A stretch of 22,254 nucleotides of DNA from UPXZ01 sp047974405 (GTDB lineage: Bacteria; Bacteroidota; Bacteroidia; Bacteroidales; Paludibacteraceae). This document shows positions 15,936-22,254 of this stretch, one piece after another; the first letter of the stretch is position 1; each line of letters starts with the position of its first letter. The notes under the pieces were generated by a model. The model saw only the letters and a list, made by a program, of their open reading frames with translations, made no database searches and was not told where the DNA came from. The translations under genes were made by a program, and so were the position numbers. The stretch covers positions 1-22,254 of the forward strand of contig JBKECI010000007.1 of the NCBI GenBank assembly GCA_047974405.1. Direction: 5' to 3'.

Positions 15936-17348
15936 TCAACTCCGTTTTTCTAGCAATACTACATTTTCTACATGGTGTGTGTGGGGAAACATATCTACCG
16001 GTTGCACTGCTTTTACTTCATATTTTTCGTCGAGAATAGCGAGGTCTCTTGCCTGTGTAGCAGAATTGCAGCTGACATACACAATTCTGTCAGGGTCGGC
16101 AAATAGCATCGCGTCAATCACATCTTGGTGCATTCCTGCTCTTGGTGGATCTGTAATAATTACATCCGGCTTGCCATGCTTTTGTATAAATATTTCGTTC
16201 AAAATATCTTTCATATCGCCGGCAAAGAAAAGCGTATTCTCAATATTATTGATGAGAGAGTTTGTTTTAGCGTCTTCGACAGCTTCGGGGACGTACTCTA
16301 TTCCAATAACTTTTTGAGAGTGTCTGGCTACAAAATTTGCAATAGTTCCTGTACCCGTATATAGGTCGTAAACAACTTCATTGCCTGTTAGTTGTGAAAA
16401 ATCGCGGGCTATCTTATAAAGTTCGTAAGCCTGTGCCGAGTTGGTTTGGTAGAAAGATTTTGCTCCTATCCTAAATTTTAATCCTTCCATCTCTTCAACT
16501 ATGACGTCGTTTCCTTTAAAGGTATGAACAACTTGATCGGTAATGGTATCGTTGCCTTTGGAATTAATCACATAAAGCAGAGAAGTAATAGCCGGAAATG
16601 TGTCTGATATGTGTTGCAGTAGCAATTCCCGTTGCTCCTTGTCTTCTTTGTAAAATACGATGATGACCATTAACTCGCCGGTGGAAGTTGTTCTTACCAA
16701 CATAGTACGTAAAAATCCTTCCTGATTTCTCAAGTCAAAAAAAATGAGGTTGTGCAGCAGCGCATAGTCACGTATTTCGTTGCGTATCTGATTTTGAATA
16801 TCGTCTTGCAGCCAACATTTTTCGATGTCGAGTACTTTGTCAAACATACCCGGTATGTGAAATCCAACGGCATTCATTGTTGCATATTCTTTTTCGGAAT
16901 TTATCTCGTCCAGAGTAAGCCAACGTTTGTTGGAAAAGGTAAATTCAAGTTTATTACGATAAAATTCGGTTTTTTTGCTTGCCAAAATCGGTGTAATTGG
17001 AGGGAGTTTTATTTTACCAATACGGTGGAGATTGTTTTCTACCTCATTTTGCTTAAATCGTAATTGTTCTGCATAAGGAAGAATTTGCCACTTGCAGCCA
17101 CCACAAATTCCAAAATGTTGGCAAAAAGCTTGCTGTCTAACATCAGAATATTGGTGAAATTTAACAACGCGACCTTCCATAAAATGGCTCTTTTTGCGTG
17201 TAATTTGTACATCGACAATGTCTCCTGGTACCGCGTAAGGTATGAATGTGACTATATCATTTGTTTTTGCTATTGCCTTGCCTTCGGCAGCAATATCTGT
17301 TATGGTTACATTTTCAAAAACGGGGAGAAATTTCTTTTTACGCGGCAT
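15936..17348 (-). CDS. rlmD: 23S rRNA (uracil-5-)-methyltransferase RlmD/RumA family
   Basis: A 470-residue SAM-dependent enzyme making m5U in 23S rRNA (U1939 in E. coli numbering). An N-terminal TRAM domain (about 8-65) is followed by the iron-sulfur cluster cysteines C76, C82, C85 (FCQHFGICGGCKW) and C178 (IEKCWL). Methyltransferase motifs are YDLYTGTGTIANF (327-339), TDPPRAG (399-405) and VSCN with the catalytic Cys at 427. The C-terminal HTHHVENVVLLEKR is typical. Bacteroidota often have two paralogues, so the exact target (U1939 versus U747, or both) is not certain. It is divergent from the rubredoxin-like/DUF2231 gene and leads the run muiA-gcvT. Confidence 0.92.
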   Translation of the reverse strand: MPRKKKFLPVFENVTITDIAAEGKAIAKTNDIVTFIPYAVPGDIVDVQITRKKSHFMEGRVVKFHQYSDVRQQAFCQHFGICGGCKWQILPYAEQLRFKQNEVENNLHRIGKIKLPPITPILASKKTEFYRNKLEFTFSNKRWLTLDEINSEKEYATMNAVGFHIPGMFDKVLDIEKCWLQDDIQNQIRNEIRDYALLHNLIFFDLRNQEGFLRTMLVRTTSTGELMVIIVFYKEDKEQRELLLQHISDTFPAITSLLYVINSKGNDTITDQVVHTFKGNDVIVEEMEGLKFRIGAKSFYQTNSAQAYELYKIARDFSQLTGNEVVYDLYTGTGTIANFVARHSQKVIGIEYVPEAVEDAKTNSLINNIENTLFFAGDMKDILNEIFIQKHGKPDVIITDPPRAGMHQDVIDAMLFADPDRIVYVSCNSATQARDLAILDEKYEVKAVQPVDMFPHTHHVENVVLLEKRS

Positions 17349-17376
17349 ATGATTTGTCTGATTTTTTTTACATTTG

Positions 17377-17407
17377 CAAAGATAAAATTTTTAAATTGAG
17401 TTACAAT
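17377..17407 (-). promoter_or_regulatory. Predicted promoter of rlmD
   Basis: On the minus strand ATTG (17407-17404) is followed after 19 bases by TATCTTTG (17384-17377), a full TAnnTTTG match. The -7 lies 28 bases upstream of the rlmD ATG. Confidence 0.55.
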
Positions 17408-17446
17408 TTATAATGATAAAAAGACTTTCTTTTTGTTAGCTACACA

Positions 17447-17478
17447 ATTGTGAGTCCAAGATAATCTTATTACTTTTG
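17447..17478 (+). promoter_or_regulatory. Predicted promoter of the rubredoxin-like/DUF2231 gene
   Basis: ATTG at 17447-17450 and TACTTTTG at 17471-17478 are separated by 20 bases, matching the -33/-7 arrangement of Bacteroidota. The ATG at 17504 is 25 bases downstream. Confidence 0.55.
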
Positions 17479-17503
17479 TGGAAACCTTTTTTAAATCGAT
17501 AAT

Positions 17504-18157
17504 ATGTTAGAAAATATTGATGAAGAATTAGTCAGATGTCGTCCCTACGGCTATGTTATGAAAAAAAGCGAATTAGATAAAGTTGGAGTATCCCCTGCTT
17601 GTGGACTTCCACATTCGGTGTTTGAGCCATACAGGGAAAAAGTATCTCCCAAACGACTGTACCTACTCGATTTAGATATACATCCCATTGCCATCCATTT
17701 GTCTCAAACATTTGTGGCAATGATTCCATTTTTGATGCTGTTTCATTGGATTTTTCCACATTTTTTACCCGAAATTATTACAAGTGTAGTTACATTCTCC
17801 ATATATGTTTTTCCTTTAACACTGATACTGTCGTTTGTATTGGGTGTTATTGACGGTTTGACACGTTTCAAAACTTTGGAAACTCCATTTTTAAAAGGGA
17901 AAATATATTACGGCACAGCCATACTCGTAACTTCTGTTATCTTATTGTTGTCGTTTGCTCTTTTACCACACAAGTACGGTATTTTCAATGTTTTATTAGG
18001 CTTTGCATCGCTGTTTTTTGCTGTAAAATTAGGTATGATGGGCAAAAAACTTATCAACGTTATTCTTCCAGGTACATATCAACGCAGAAAGAAAAAAATG
18101 GTTTCTGACAAAAAATCTCCGCTAGCAAGCAAGCCCGTCAAAAAGAGCGTTGCATAG
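17504..18157 (+). CDS. Rubredoxin-like/DUF2231-type membrane protein with a degenerate metal knuckle
   Basis: A 217-residue protein. Residues 1-45 resemble the short rubredoxin-like module that precedes DUF2231-type membrane domains in Bacteroidota (RCRPYGYVMKKSEL... ACGLPHSVFEPY). That module normally has two CxxC pairs. Here they read C12-R-P-Y15 and S30-P-A-C33, so the second Cys of the first pair and the first Cys of the second are gone. The membrane part starts at LDIHPIAIHLSQTF (about 57-70) and has four hydrophobic segments (about 64-84, 92-114, 136-154, 158-178) and a basic tail. The function of the family is unknown; a redox or electron-transfer role has been supposed because of the rubredoxin module. 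It stands alone between the rlmD and rsmD promoters. The family assignment is from memory of the pattern. Confidence 0.68.
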   Translation: MLENIDEELVRCRPYGYVMKKSELDKVGVSPACGLPHSVFEPYREKVSPKRLYLLDLDIHPIAIHLSQTFVAMIPFLMLFHWIFPHFLPEIITSVVTFSIYVFPLTLILSFVLGVIDGLTRFKTLETPFLKGKIYYGTAILVTSVILLLSFALLPHKYGIFNVLLGFASLFFAVKLGMMGKKLINVILPGTYQRRKKKMVSDKKSPLASKPVKKSVA

Positions 18158-18234
18158 TATAGTTATTATTTATAACTACTGACCGACAAAAAAATAAAAA
18201 ATAGGGTCAAGACAGAAATCCCATCCTAAAGTTG

Positions 18235-18242
18235 TAATTTTG
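18235..18242 (+). promoter_or_regulatory. Possible -7 promoter element for rsmD-menA
   Basis: TAATTTTG matches TAnnTTTG, 102 bases upstream of the rsmD ATG. No -33 TTG is found at the proper spacing, so support is weak. Elsewhere in the 187-base gap there is only a weak AT hairpin (TAGTTAT/ATAACTA at 18160-18178) right after the preceding gene, without a T-run. Confidence 0.3.
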
Positions 18243-18344
18243 TTTAGCTATAAATAAAAAAACAACCGTGTGTAAAGATACATCAAAGGATTTAGTCGGG
18301 TAATAGTGTAAAAAACCAATAATTTGGTATGAAACTTAACAATT

Positions 18345-18875
18345 ATGCGTATTATCAGTGGAAAATATAAAGCAAGAAGGATAGAGGCACCGCGTAATAT
18401 TACAGCGCGTCCTACAACAGATTTTGCTAAAGAGGGGCTATTTAATGTACTAAACAATGAAATTGATTTTGCGGGGATAGATGTGTTGGATTTGTTTGCC
18501 GGTACAGGAAGTATTGGTTTTGAATTTGTTTCGAGAGGCGCTAATAGTGTGATAAGCGTTGAAAAAAGCGAGTTGCACGTAAATTTTATACGAAAAGTCA
18601 TTAAGATATTGGATATTGATAATATTACACTTATAAAAGGCGATGTGCTTCGCTATGTAGAAAGCGTTAAAATCAAATTTGATGTTATTTTTGCCGATCC
18701 TCCTTACCAGTTGGCAAATTTGGTTCAAATCCCCAATTTTATTTTTTCTAATCAATTGTTGCGAGAGGATGGTATTTTTATTTTGGAACATTCTTCAAAA
18801 TATAACTTTGAAAATCATCTCCACTTCTTGCATCACAGAAATTATGGTAATGTACATTTTACGTTTTTCAGATAA
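18345..18875 (+). CDS. rsmD: 16S rRNA (guanine-N2)-methyltransferase RsmD
   Basis: A 176-residue SAM-dependent enzyme making m2G966 (E. coli numbering) in 16S rRNA during 30S assembly. MRIISGKYKARRIEAP and RPTTDFAKEGLFNVL are the conserved start. Motif I is VLDLFAGTGSIGFEF (47-61) and the catalytic motif is ADPPY (117-121). The length is slightly short but normal. The next gene, menA, begins 18 bases after its stop, so the two are probably co-transcribed although their functions are unrelated. Confidence 0.94.
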   Translation: MRIISGKYKARRIEAPRNITARPTTDFAKEGLFNVLNNEIDFAGIDVLDLFAGTGSIGFEFVSRGANSVISVEKSELHVNFIRKVIKILDIDNITLIKGDVLRYVESVKIKFDVIFADPPYQLANLVQIPNFIFSNQLLREDGIFILEHSSKYNFENHLHFLHHRNYGNVHFTFFR

Positions 18876-18893
18876 AAAAATAGCCTTTAGTGT

Positions 18894-19802
18894 ATGGATA
18901 AGAAGTTAAAGTATTATATTGAGAGTATGCGTTTGCGTACTCTTCCTTTGTCTGTTGCGGGCGTTATTTTGGGTGGTTTGGCGGCAGTATCCGATGGATA
19001 CACCCGCTGGGATGTGTTTATCGCAGCTTTGCTAACAACGTTGAGCTTGCAAATTCTTTCCAATATCTCCAACGAACTTGGAGATTTACAAAAAGGAACA
19101 GACGACGAAAACCGTCTTGGTCCTATTCGAAGTGTGCAGAGTGGCAAATTGACTTATAAAAATCTTTTGCATACTATGTATCTATTTGTGGTACTCTCCG
19201 CAGGTTTTGGATTGATGTTGGTTTTGGTATCGTTTCACACTTTATGCAGTGTCCGGTCTGTTGCGATGCTGACATTGGGAGGCTGCGCTATCGTGGCTGC
19301 AATTAAATATACATTTGGTAAAAAAACATATGGATACGTTGGTCTGGGAGATTGTTTCGTATTTGTTTTTTTTGGTTTGGTAAGTGTTTGTGGAGTATAT
19401 TACTTAGCGTCAGGAACATTTTCCCTTTTGATTTTGATGCCGGCTGCGGCTATCGGGCTGTTGAGTACGGCAGTATTGAACATAAACAATCTGCGCGATG
19501 TGCAGAACGACAAACATCATCAGAAAAAAACAATGGTGGTAAGAATGGGTGAACGAAACGGCAAATTATACCATGCTGCTCTCATTGGTTTAGCATTTCT
19601 TGCAATGGTAATTTTTTCTACTATACGTTGTAGTGGTATAGAAGGGTATTTGTATCTTCTTACACTACCGATATTTTATTTTCATTTGAGCAAAGTACTC
19701 TCTTCAAAAGGTGCGAGATTGGACTCTCAGCTCAAATTTCTCTCTTTATCGTCGTTGCTGTTTTCTGTATTGGCAGGCATTGGTTTTGTATTGGCAGGAT
19801 AG
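18894..19802 (+). CDS. menA: 1,4-dihydroxy-2-naphthoate polyprenyltransferase MenA
   Basis: A 302-residue UbiA-family membrane enzyme that joins a polyprenyl chain to 1,4-dihydroxy-2-naphthoate in menaquinone synthesis. MRLRTLPLSVAGVILG is the typical MenA N-terminus. The two Asp-rich, Mg-prenyl-diphosphate-binding motifs are NELGDLQKGTDDENR (60-74) and NNLRDVQNDKHHQKKT (D202, D206). About nine membrane segments are visible. The remaining men genes are not in the window. It is convergent with the pseudouridine synthase gene, with only 8 bases between them. Confidence 0.94.
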   Translation: MDKKLKYYIESMRLRTLPLSVAGVILGGLAAVSDGYTRWDVFIAALLTTLSLQILSNISNELGDLQKGTDDENRLGPIRSVQSGKLTYKNLLHTMYLFVVLSAGFGLMLVLVSFHTLCSVRSVAMLTLGGCAIVAAIKYTFGKKTYGYVGLGDCFVFVFFGLVSVCGVYYLASGTFSLLILMPAAAIGLLSTAVLNINNLRDVQNDKHHQKKTMVVRMGERNGKLYHAALIGLAFLAMVIFSTIRCSGIEGYLYLLTLPIFYFHLSKVLSSKGARLDSQLKFLSLSSLLFSVLAGIGFVLAG

Positions 19803-19810
19803 CCCCCCGA

Positions 19811-20713
19811 TTAATGAAAAACTTTTAAAAACTCTCTAGGAACGGGAGTTTCAAAGTGTACTTTTTTTTCTGTTGTCGGGTGGTAAAATTCCAGTATCCT
19901 TGCGTGCAAAGCAAGCCTCCCAAAGTTAGTGAAAGCAGAGCTGTATTTTTTATCTCCTACCACCGGATGTCCGATGCTTTCCATATGTACGCGTATTTGA
20001 TTTTTTCTGCCGGTTTCGAGTTCTATTTCAAGCAACGAAAACTTTTCGTTGAATTTTATCCTGCGGTAATTGGTAACAGCCATCTGTCCTCCGTTATCAT
20101 CGTTATAAGAACGAATTTTGAGTGATTTTTCATGCTCTTTCAGCCAACTTACCAATTTTTCATTCTCTTTCTCAACCTTGCCTTCAACTAATGCCACATA
20201 AATACGTTTGGTTACTATCCGATACCAATTTTCTTGTAATATCAATTGTATTTCGCGGCTTTTGGCAAAAACCAAAATTCCCGACGTTTCTCTGTCCAAT
20301 CGGTGGACAACGTATATTTTATTCTGGGATGAACTTTTCTTTACATAATTTTTCAATATTTGGAAAGCTGTAATTTCCACCTCTTTTCCTGTAGTTACGG
20401 AGAGTAAACCTTCTTTTTTTTCTACGACAATAATGTCACTGTCTTCATATATTACTTTGAGTTTGGGGTGCGAAAGTTCGATATTGCCTCTCGAATGGCT
20501 GATGGCGACAATATCCGACGATTTTAATGAGAAATTGTATTGAGTTACTATTTTATCATTGACTGAAACCTGCCTGTGCGAAAGCAGAGATTTAACACTA
20601 TTGCGACTCATACCTCCCATTTTGGAAATGATAAAAGTCATTAATTCAGTTGATTCTTTTACCGTAAATTTATCGGCTTGAGAAGTAGGGATGGGTTTTG
20701 TACTTTTTCTCAT
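19811..20713 (-). CDS. RluA-family 23S rRNA pseudouridine synthase
   Basis: A 300-residue enzyme converting specific uridines in RNA to pseudouridine. The start is placed at the ATG at 20713 (MRKSTKPIPTSQADKF), 17 bases after the previous gene's stop. An in-frame ATG at 20755 would overlap the DUF5715 gene by 26 bases. It has an S4-like domain (about 17-75), then IVVEKKEGLLSV and the catalytic VVHRLDRETSGILVFA with Asp140, then ETGRKNQIRVHMESIGHPVVGD. Which uridine(s) it modifies (RluD-, RluC- or other type) cannot be told from sequence alone. Its 3' end nearly touches menA. Confidence 0.9.
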   Translation of the reverse strand: MRKSTKPIPTSQADKFTVKESTELMTFIISKMGGMSRNSVKSLLSHRQVSVNDKIVTQYNFSLKSSDIVAISHSRGNIELSHPKLKVIYEDSDIIVVEKKEGLLSVTTGKEVEITAFQILKNYVKKSSSQNKIYVVHRLDRETSGILVFAKSREIQLILQENWYRIVTKRIYVALVEGKVEKENEKLVSWLKEHEKSLKIRSYNDDNGGQMAVTNYRRIKFNEKFSLLEIELETGRKNQIRVHMESIGHPVVGDKKYSSAFTNFGRLALHARILEFYHPTTEKKVHFETPVPREFLKVFH

Positions 20714-20729
20714 ATTTTTGTTAAGCTCT

Positions 20730-21521
20730 CTATAGATTTGATGTTTGCGACTCATTAATAGAGGTAGAGAAAATCGTAGGAGGACAAACCACCACCGTTG
20801 TATGAAAACATGCCTGTTTTCTTTCTCTTACCACTGCCAGTTTACACTCCATACGCAACTCCTGTATTGCCCTTGTAAGCGCCTGAATGGCATCGTAGTC
20901 AGCTATAATTGTATCTTGTTTTATATTGTACACATTTTTGTAAGAAATATCTACCGTAGTACCAAATAAATGAGCCGAAACAGGTGCCGCATTTCGGTTA
21001 TGACGGCTTAAATTTAACTGTGTTTCATTGGTGCGAAGGGCTGAAGTAATCAAAAACAAGAAATTGTCTTTTTTGAACTCGGGAAGTTGCCTTTTAAAAC
21101 GATACGATATTTCATTCAGCAAATCGGCCATCTCGGGAGTTACATACGGATAAGAGTGTTTCAACTCCTTGATACGGTACAAAGGATTATTTTCAATCCG
21201 TATCAGCTTTTGCTCCTTTACCACCTCGTTACACTCTTCTTCAAATTCGGCATTGCTGATAAATACCTTTTTGAGTCCGAAAGCTTGTGCGTAAGCTAAA
21301 TGAACATCATTTTGATCATTCAAAACATCGGTTGGAGCGATTATTACAGAATCGGGTATGGATATATGGCTACAATCAAATTTACTGTTGTTTTTTTTTG
21401 TTTTTTTTGATGATTTACTCTCGAAATCAACGAGATAAATATATGCGATAAACGAAACAAGTGTAATACAAAAAATTACAGCAATATGTATATTTTTACA
21501 GATATTTTTTTTATGAGACAT
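20730..21521 (-). CDS. DUF5715-family protein with an M15-peptidase-like signature
   Basis: A 263-residue protein with one N-terminal membrane anchor (about 11-31), so the main part is probably in the periplasm. The core has FLITSALRTNETQLNL (about 156-170), SAHLFGTTVDISY (182-194) and ACFHTTVVV (237-245). The spacing S-x-H-x2-G-x3-D, then a late His, resembles the zinc site of M15 D,D-carboxypeptidases (H184, D191, H240), a group that trims peptidoglycan stem peptides. The catalytic Glu usually sits three residues before the last His, and here that position is Ala237. Glu233 lies nearby. The enzymatic role is an inference. It has its own predicted promoter, overlapped by a palindrome, and is followed by the pseudouridine synthase gene. 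Confidence 0.75.
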   Translation of the reverse strand: MSHKKNICKNIHIAVIFCITLVSFIAYIYLVDFESKSSKKTKKNNSKFDCSHISIPDSVIIAPTDVLNDQNDVHLAYAQAFGLKKVFISNAEFEEECNEVVKEQKLIRIENNPLYRIKELKHSYPYVTPEMADLLNEISYRFKRQLPEFKKDNFLFLITSALRTNETQLNLSRHNRNAAPVSAHLFGTTVDISYKNVYNIKQDTIIADYDAIQALTRAIQELRMECKLAVVRERKQACFHTTVVVCPPTIFSTSINESQTSNL

Positions 21522-21541
21522 AACGAATTAGAAAATTTCTG

Positions 21542-21572
21542 CAAAAGTAACGCTTTAACCTTTTAGATTAAA
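21542..21572 (-). promoter_or_regulatory. Predicted promoter of the DUF5715 gene
   Basis: On the minus strand TTTA (21572-21569) and TACTTTTG (21549-21542) are 19 bases apart, the latter a full TAnnTTTG match. The ATG at 21521 is 20 bases downstream of the -7. Confidence 0.5.
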
Positions 21573-21577
21573 GCGTT
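21549..21577. repeat. Perfect 10-bp inverted repeat overlapping the DUF5715 promoter
   Basis: AACGCTTTAA (21549-21558) and TTAAAGCGTT (21568-21577) are exact inverted copies around a 9-base centre, CCTTTTAGA. The left arm abuts and by one base overlaps the predicted -7, and the right arm covers the predicted -33. It could be an operator. On the plus strand it is followed by TTCG and a run of T, so it could instead act as a rho-independent terminator for plus-strand transcription, although no plus-strand gene ends here. Confidence 0.6.
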
Positions 21578-21601
21578 TCGTTTTTTTTTTTTAGAAAAAA
21601 T

Positions 21602-21985
21602 TACTATTAACTGTTTGTAAATTCCAATCTGCTATCAGTCAATATATGGGTAATTTCAAAGGGAAAAACTCTACACATCTATAAAAGAAATCTTCGGTGG
21701 ATTTAGCCGATTTCTCCGATTTCTCTTCGTAAATTTGATAATATAACCTCCTTGTAGCTATGTCAATAGCAACAAACAAATAGACGTTTACACCGTTAAA
21801 CTTAGGCGGATAAGTAACGCCATATGCAAATGTCTAGGCTGCTGCCTTAAATCTTTTTGCTCTTATGGTGCTTTATTCAGGTTGTTCTTGACCAAACAAC
21901 GATAATTTGAATTTTTAAAATATTTTTGTATTTGCTCCCGATTGTGTACATTTGTCTTGGTATTTGAATGGTAAATCTGTTGCAT
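21602..21985 (-). pseudogene. Decayed IS481-type transposase
   Basis: Minus-strand ATG at 21985 gives MQQIYHSNTKTNVHNREQIQ, a typical N-terminus of Bacteroidota IS481-type transposases, ending after about 46 codons at a TAA. In another frame the catalytic region resumes: YGVTYPPKFNGVNVYLFVAI, then DIATRRLYYQIYEEKSEKS, then FYRCVEFFPLK. One further frameshift leads to HILTDSRLEFTNS. Most of the helix-turn-helix region and the whole C-terminal part are missing. The first catalytic Asp (usually IDVTYLPK) has become Gly (YGVTY), and the conserved DNG after the second Asp reads DSR. No terminal repeats were found. It is inactive. Confidence 0.75.
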
Positions 21986-22029
21986 ATTATTTTCATTTTG
22001 GTAGAACAAAAATAATCAATTTTTTTATC

Positions 22030-22086
22030 TTTTCCTCTTTCGAGTGTAGTGCAGGCGTAGCCGAAACGGAACTCGGAAGAGGAAAA
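22030..22086 (+). repeat. Long hairpin upstream of the SDR gene
   Basis: The arms TTTTCCTCTTTCGAGT (22030-22045) and ACTCGGAAGAGGAAAA (22071-22086) pair over 16 positions, with one G-U pair if read as plus-strand RNA, around a 25-base GC-richer loop that itself contains GGC-GTA-GCC. There is no T-run after either arm, so it is not a standard terminator. It could be a leader structure, a REP-like repeat or an old element end. Confidence 0.55.
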
Positions 22087-22110
22087 ATGCCATCAATAAT
22101 GTTGTGAAGC

Positions 22111-22133
22111 TAATCACTAATCACTAATCACTA
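22111..22133. repeat. Tandem heptamer repeat TAATCAC x3
   Basis: Three exact copies of TAATCAC (22111-22131) plus a partial TA stand directly before the translation start region of the SDR gene (ATG at 22139). Confidence 0.7.
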
Positions 22134-22138
22134 CAACA

Positions 22139-22254
22139 ATGAATATACTTATCACAGGCGCTTCGCGGAGCATCGGACTTTTTCTTCTCAAAAAATTCAA
22201 AGAAGAAGGACATACTGTTTTTGGAACGTACAATGGTACAAAACCCGAGACAGA
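22139..22254 (+). CDS. Start of a short-chain dehydrogenase/reductase, cut by the window edge
   Basis: An ATG at 22139 opens MNILITGASRSIGLFLLKKF, the Rossmann NAD(P)-binding start of SDR-type enzymes (TGxxxGxG pattern), and continues to KEEGHTVFGTYNGTKPET at the right edge. The penultimate glycine of the pattern is Ser here (TGASRSIG), which is tolerated in some members but is not the commonest form. Only 38 codons are visible, so the substrate cannot be inferred. It lies just after a hairpin and a 7-bp tandem repeat. Confidence 0.75.
   Translation, partial: MNILITGASRSIGLFLLKKFKEEGHTVFGTYNGTKPET

Noticed and set aside
16752..17399. Plus-strand open frames of 103-111 codons inside rlmD
   Set aside because: They run opposite to the rlmD coding sequence and show no domain features.
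18160..18178. AT hairpin after the DUF2231-type gene as a terminator
   Set aside because: The 7-bp stem is almost all A/T and no T-run follows, so it would be too weak.
22030..22086. Hairpin as a rho-independent terminator
   Set aside because: Neither side is followed by a T-run in the proper direction; kept as a repeat or structure of unknown role.

Overview
The window is AT-rich and looks like a chromosomal segment of a Bacteroidota bacterium, most likely of the order Bacteroidales. The supporting signs are a GldF-type permease, a DPP III of the bacterial lipoprotein type with an HECLGH zinc motif, a SusC-like regulatory/TonB-box segment inside a MuiA-type protein, a rubredoxin-like/DUF2231 membrane protein, a DUF5715 protein, and several upstream regions carrying the Bacteroidota promoter pattern TAnnTTTG. 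No rRNA, tRNA or CRISPR array was seen. The species cannot be named from this sequence.

Layout, left to right. Positions 1-660 hold the first codons of a minus-strand gene cut by the window edge and a badly decayed IS3-family element. A minus-strand lipid A deacylase-like (PagL/acyloxyacyl hydrolase) barrel gene (859-2061) is divergent from a plus-strand run: gldF-type permease, surE, a small membrane protein, lpxB, a lipoprotein dipeptidyl peptidase III and an NlpE-like lipoprotein (2166-7968). A hairpin terminator separates this run from a minus-strand trio (YtxH protein, holin-like membrane protein, small hypothetical; 8034-9064) and era (9156-10037). A plus-strand sensor kinase (10141-11295) converges on a minus-strand block read from right to left: rlmD, muiA-like, gcvT and a LolC/E-type permease (17348 down to 11312). 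Then come plus-strand genes: the rubredoxin-like/DUF2231 protein, rsmD and menA (17504-19802). They converge on a minus-strand DUF5715 gene and a pseudouridine synthase (21521 down to 19811). The right end holds a decayed IS481-type transposase, a strong hairpin, a 3x7-bp tandem repeat and the start of an SDR gene.

Functionally this is mostly core housekeeping. Envelope biogenesis is represented by LpxB, the PagL-like barrel, the LolC/E-type permease, the NlpE-like lipoprotein and the DUF5715 protein. Ribosome maturation is represented by Era, RlmD, RsmD and the RluA-type enzyme. Menaquinone synthesis (MenA), glycine/one-carbon metabolism (GcvT) and peptide turnover (DPP III) are also present. 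The mobile elements at both ends are dead.

No defence island, prophage or biosynthetic cluster was recognised. The most unusual points are a rubredoxin-like module with exactly one cysteine lost from each CxxC pair, a SusC-like segment inside the MuiA-type protein, a perfect 10+10 bp inverted repeat on the predicted DUF5715 promoter, a long hairpin followed by heptamer repeats before the SDR gene, and an M15-like zinc signature in the DUF5715 protein with an atypical catalytic position.
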